This document shows positions 63,132 to 64,000 of a stretch of 64,000 nt of DNA, piece by piece. Under the pieces are notes generated by a model, which saw only the letters and a list, made by a program, of their open reading frames with translations, made no database searches and was not told the DNA's origin. The DNA comes from Tribonema minus (taxonomy: Eukaryota > Sar > Xanthophyceae > Tribonematales > Tribonemataceae). Where the stretch lies: contig JAFCMP010000053.1 of assembly GCA_017506865.1 (NCBI GenBank), positions 124,001 to 188,000 of the forward strand, given 5' to 3'. The stretch's first letter is position 1. The number at the start of each line of letters is the position of its first letter. The position numbers and the translations under genes were made by a program.

Positions 63132-64000
63132 CTGCGCGCAAGGCGGCACGGGCATTTTTTTCAAAATACAGTTGTGAGCTTTTGAATGTCAAACAGCGTT
63201 CAGTGCAGGAAAGGTTAAATTGTAAGAATAGGGCGCACCGCGCGCGTGCAACAAGAAGTGCGGCAGCTGTTCGGAGACAGCACGAGACCGGTGGCGGGTG
63301 CGGAGCTTTCGCGGGGTGCTCGCGTGCTTGTAGTGCAAGGGATGCGATACGTTGGACGCCTGCGCGTTGTCGGTGCCAGCCCGGCTGAGTGGGATTGGAA
63401 ACCAGCATCGGCGTGTCGCGTTGGACCCTAACCCTAACCCTAACCCTAACCCTAACCATTGGCGTGCCGCGTCGGAGCTGTGCGGCGCCACGCTGTGTAC
63501 TACAAGCGCGATACGTTCCATGAGCGCATGGCGGAAGGCCATGATGCATCGCAACACACTGGTGCTGGCGCGCATCGCCGAGGCACATGCAGCGCGTTGG
63601 GTGAGCATGAGGGTGTCAGGCGGCCAAAGAGGTGTTGCCGAGGCTTTGCGACAACACCTGGGTGTGTTCAACAATGTGAAGCATGCCTTTTTGCTGATGT
63701 CATGCATGCCTAAGTTTACATAATACCTATCGAGCGCCACACACCGCTTCATAAACCTGCAGGTTTCCATGTGATCAGCAGATGTTTCATCGCACCTTTT
63801 GTGTCCTAGTTTTCTAGGGCGCACAACACATGACACCCAGCCTACCTTGGGGCAATTGTGAACACAAGCCCATGCGTACATGAAATGCGATACCCTGACT
63901 TCCCCATGACACGGGTCGTGGCATGATATATTCGGCAATCAATGAGTACATCAACAGCTTATTGCAGTCCCTGATGCCTACTGCATTCGACGTGGAACAT
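63132..64000. other. Probable oligopeptidase intron up to the right edge
   Basis: It should contain intron and perhaps earlier exons of the oligopeptidase, but no peptidase block could be read on the minus strand. It contains a (CCCTAA)n tract at 63425-63457 flanked by two similar words (GGCGTGTCGCGTTGGA and GGCGTGCCGCGTCGGA). Confidence 0.4.
63425..63457 (-). repeat. (CCCTAA)n interstitial telomere-type tract
   Basis: Five perfect CCCTAA units, the cleanest tract in the window together with 24617-24652. Confidence 0.9.

Overview
This window reads as nuclear DNA of a eukaryotic alga with a secondary, red-derived plastid; a haptophyte-like alga is the best guess, not a proof. Reasons: the genes are cut into many short exons by GT-AG and a few GC-AG introns; the DNA is GC-rich with long runs of C or G; short TTAGGG/CCCTAA telomere-type tracts are scattered inside introns; and one protein starts with a signal peptide followed by a Phe-headed transit-like segment (LSFVPS), as used for complex plastids.

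Layout, left to right. 1-1073 (minus, cut by the left edge): SAM-domain methyltransferase. 1634-1820 (plus): C-terminal exon of an unknown basic protein. 2584-3285 (minus): intronless F-box-like protein. 3286-7808: mostly intergenic, with an inverted repeat and two weak ORFs. 7809-15133 (minus): complete six-exon plastid-type alpha/beta hydrolase, 373 aa. 15976-30690 (minus): eleven exons that join in frame into an 825-aa fusion of a TrmH/SpoU RNA 2'-O-methyltransferase with a caffeoyl-CoA-type O-methyltransferase. 31318-39207 (plus): eight-exon DYRK kinase, 586 aa. 41941-46451 (minus): five-exon HIG1-like membrane protein, 251 aa. 46761-60851 (plus): eleven-exon gamma-glutamyltransferase, 570 aa, with an 8-nt micro-exon and, inside its largest intron, two inverted intronless p300/CBP acetyltransferase pseudogenes. 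62613-63131 (minus): C-terminal exon of an oligopeptidase B-type peptidase. Two gene pairs are divergent (fusion/DYRK and HIG1-like/GGT) and probably share promoters.

The most striking feature is architectural. At a majority of the splice junctions solved here, the intron contains one to five extra, decayed, tandem copies of the adjoining exon edge together with its splice site and some intron. Donor-edge copies lie downstream of the exon and acceptor-edge copies lie upstream. The full-length exon is always the outermost member, and joining only the full exons keeps every reading frame open. This happens independently in five unrelated genes, so it looks like a genome-wide process that builds introns full of decoy splice sites. 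Shorter dispersed repeats, one of which starts at a splice donor like an introner, also sit in the introns.

All exon models were built by eye from frame, phase and family resemblance. No transcript or database evidence was available.
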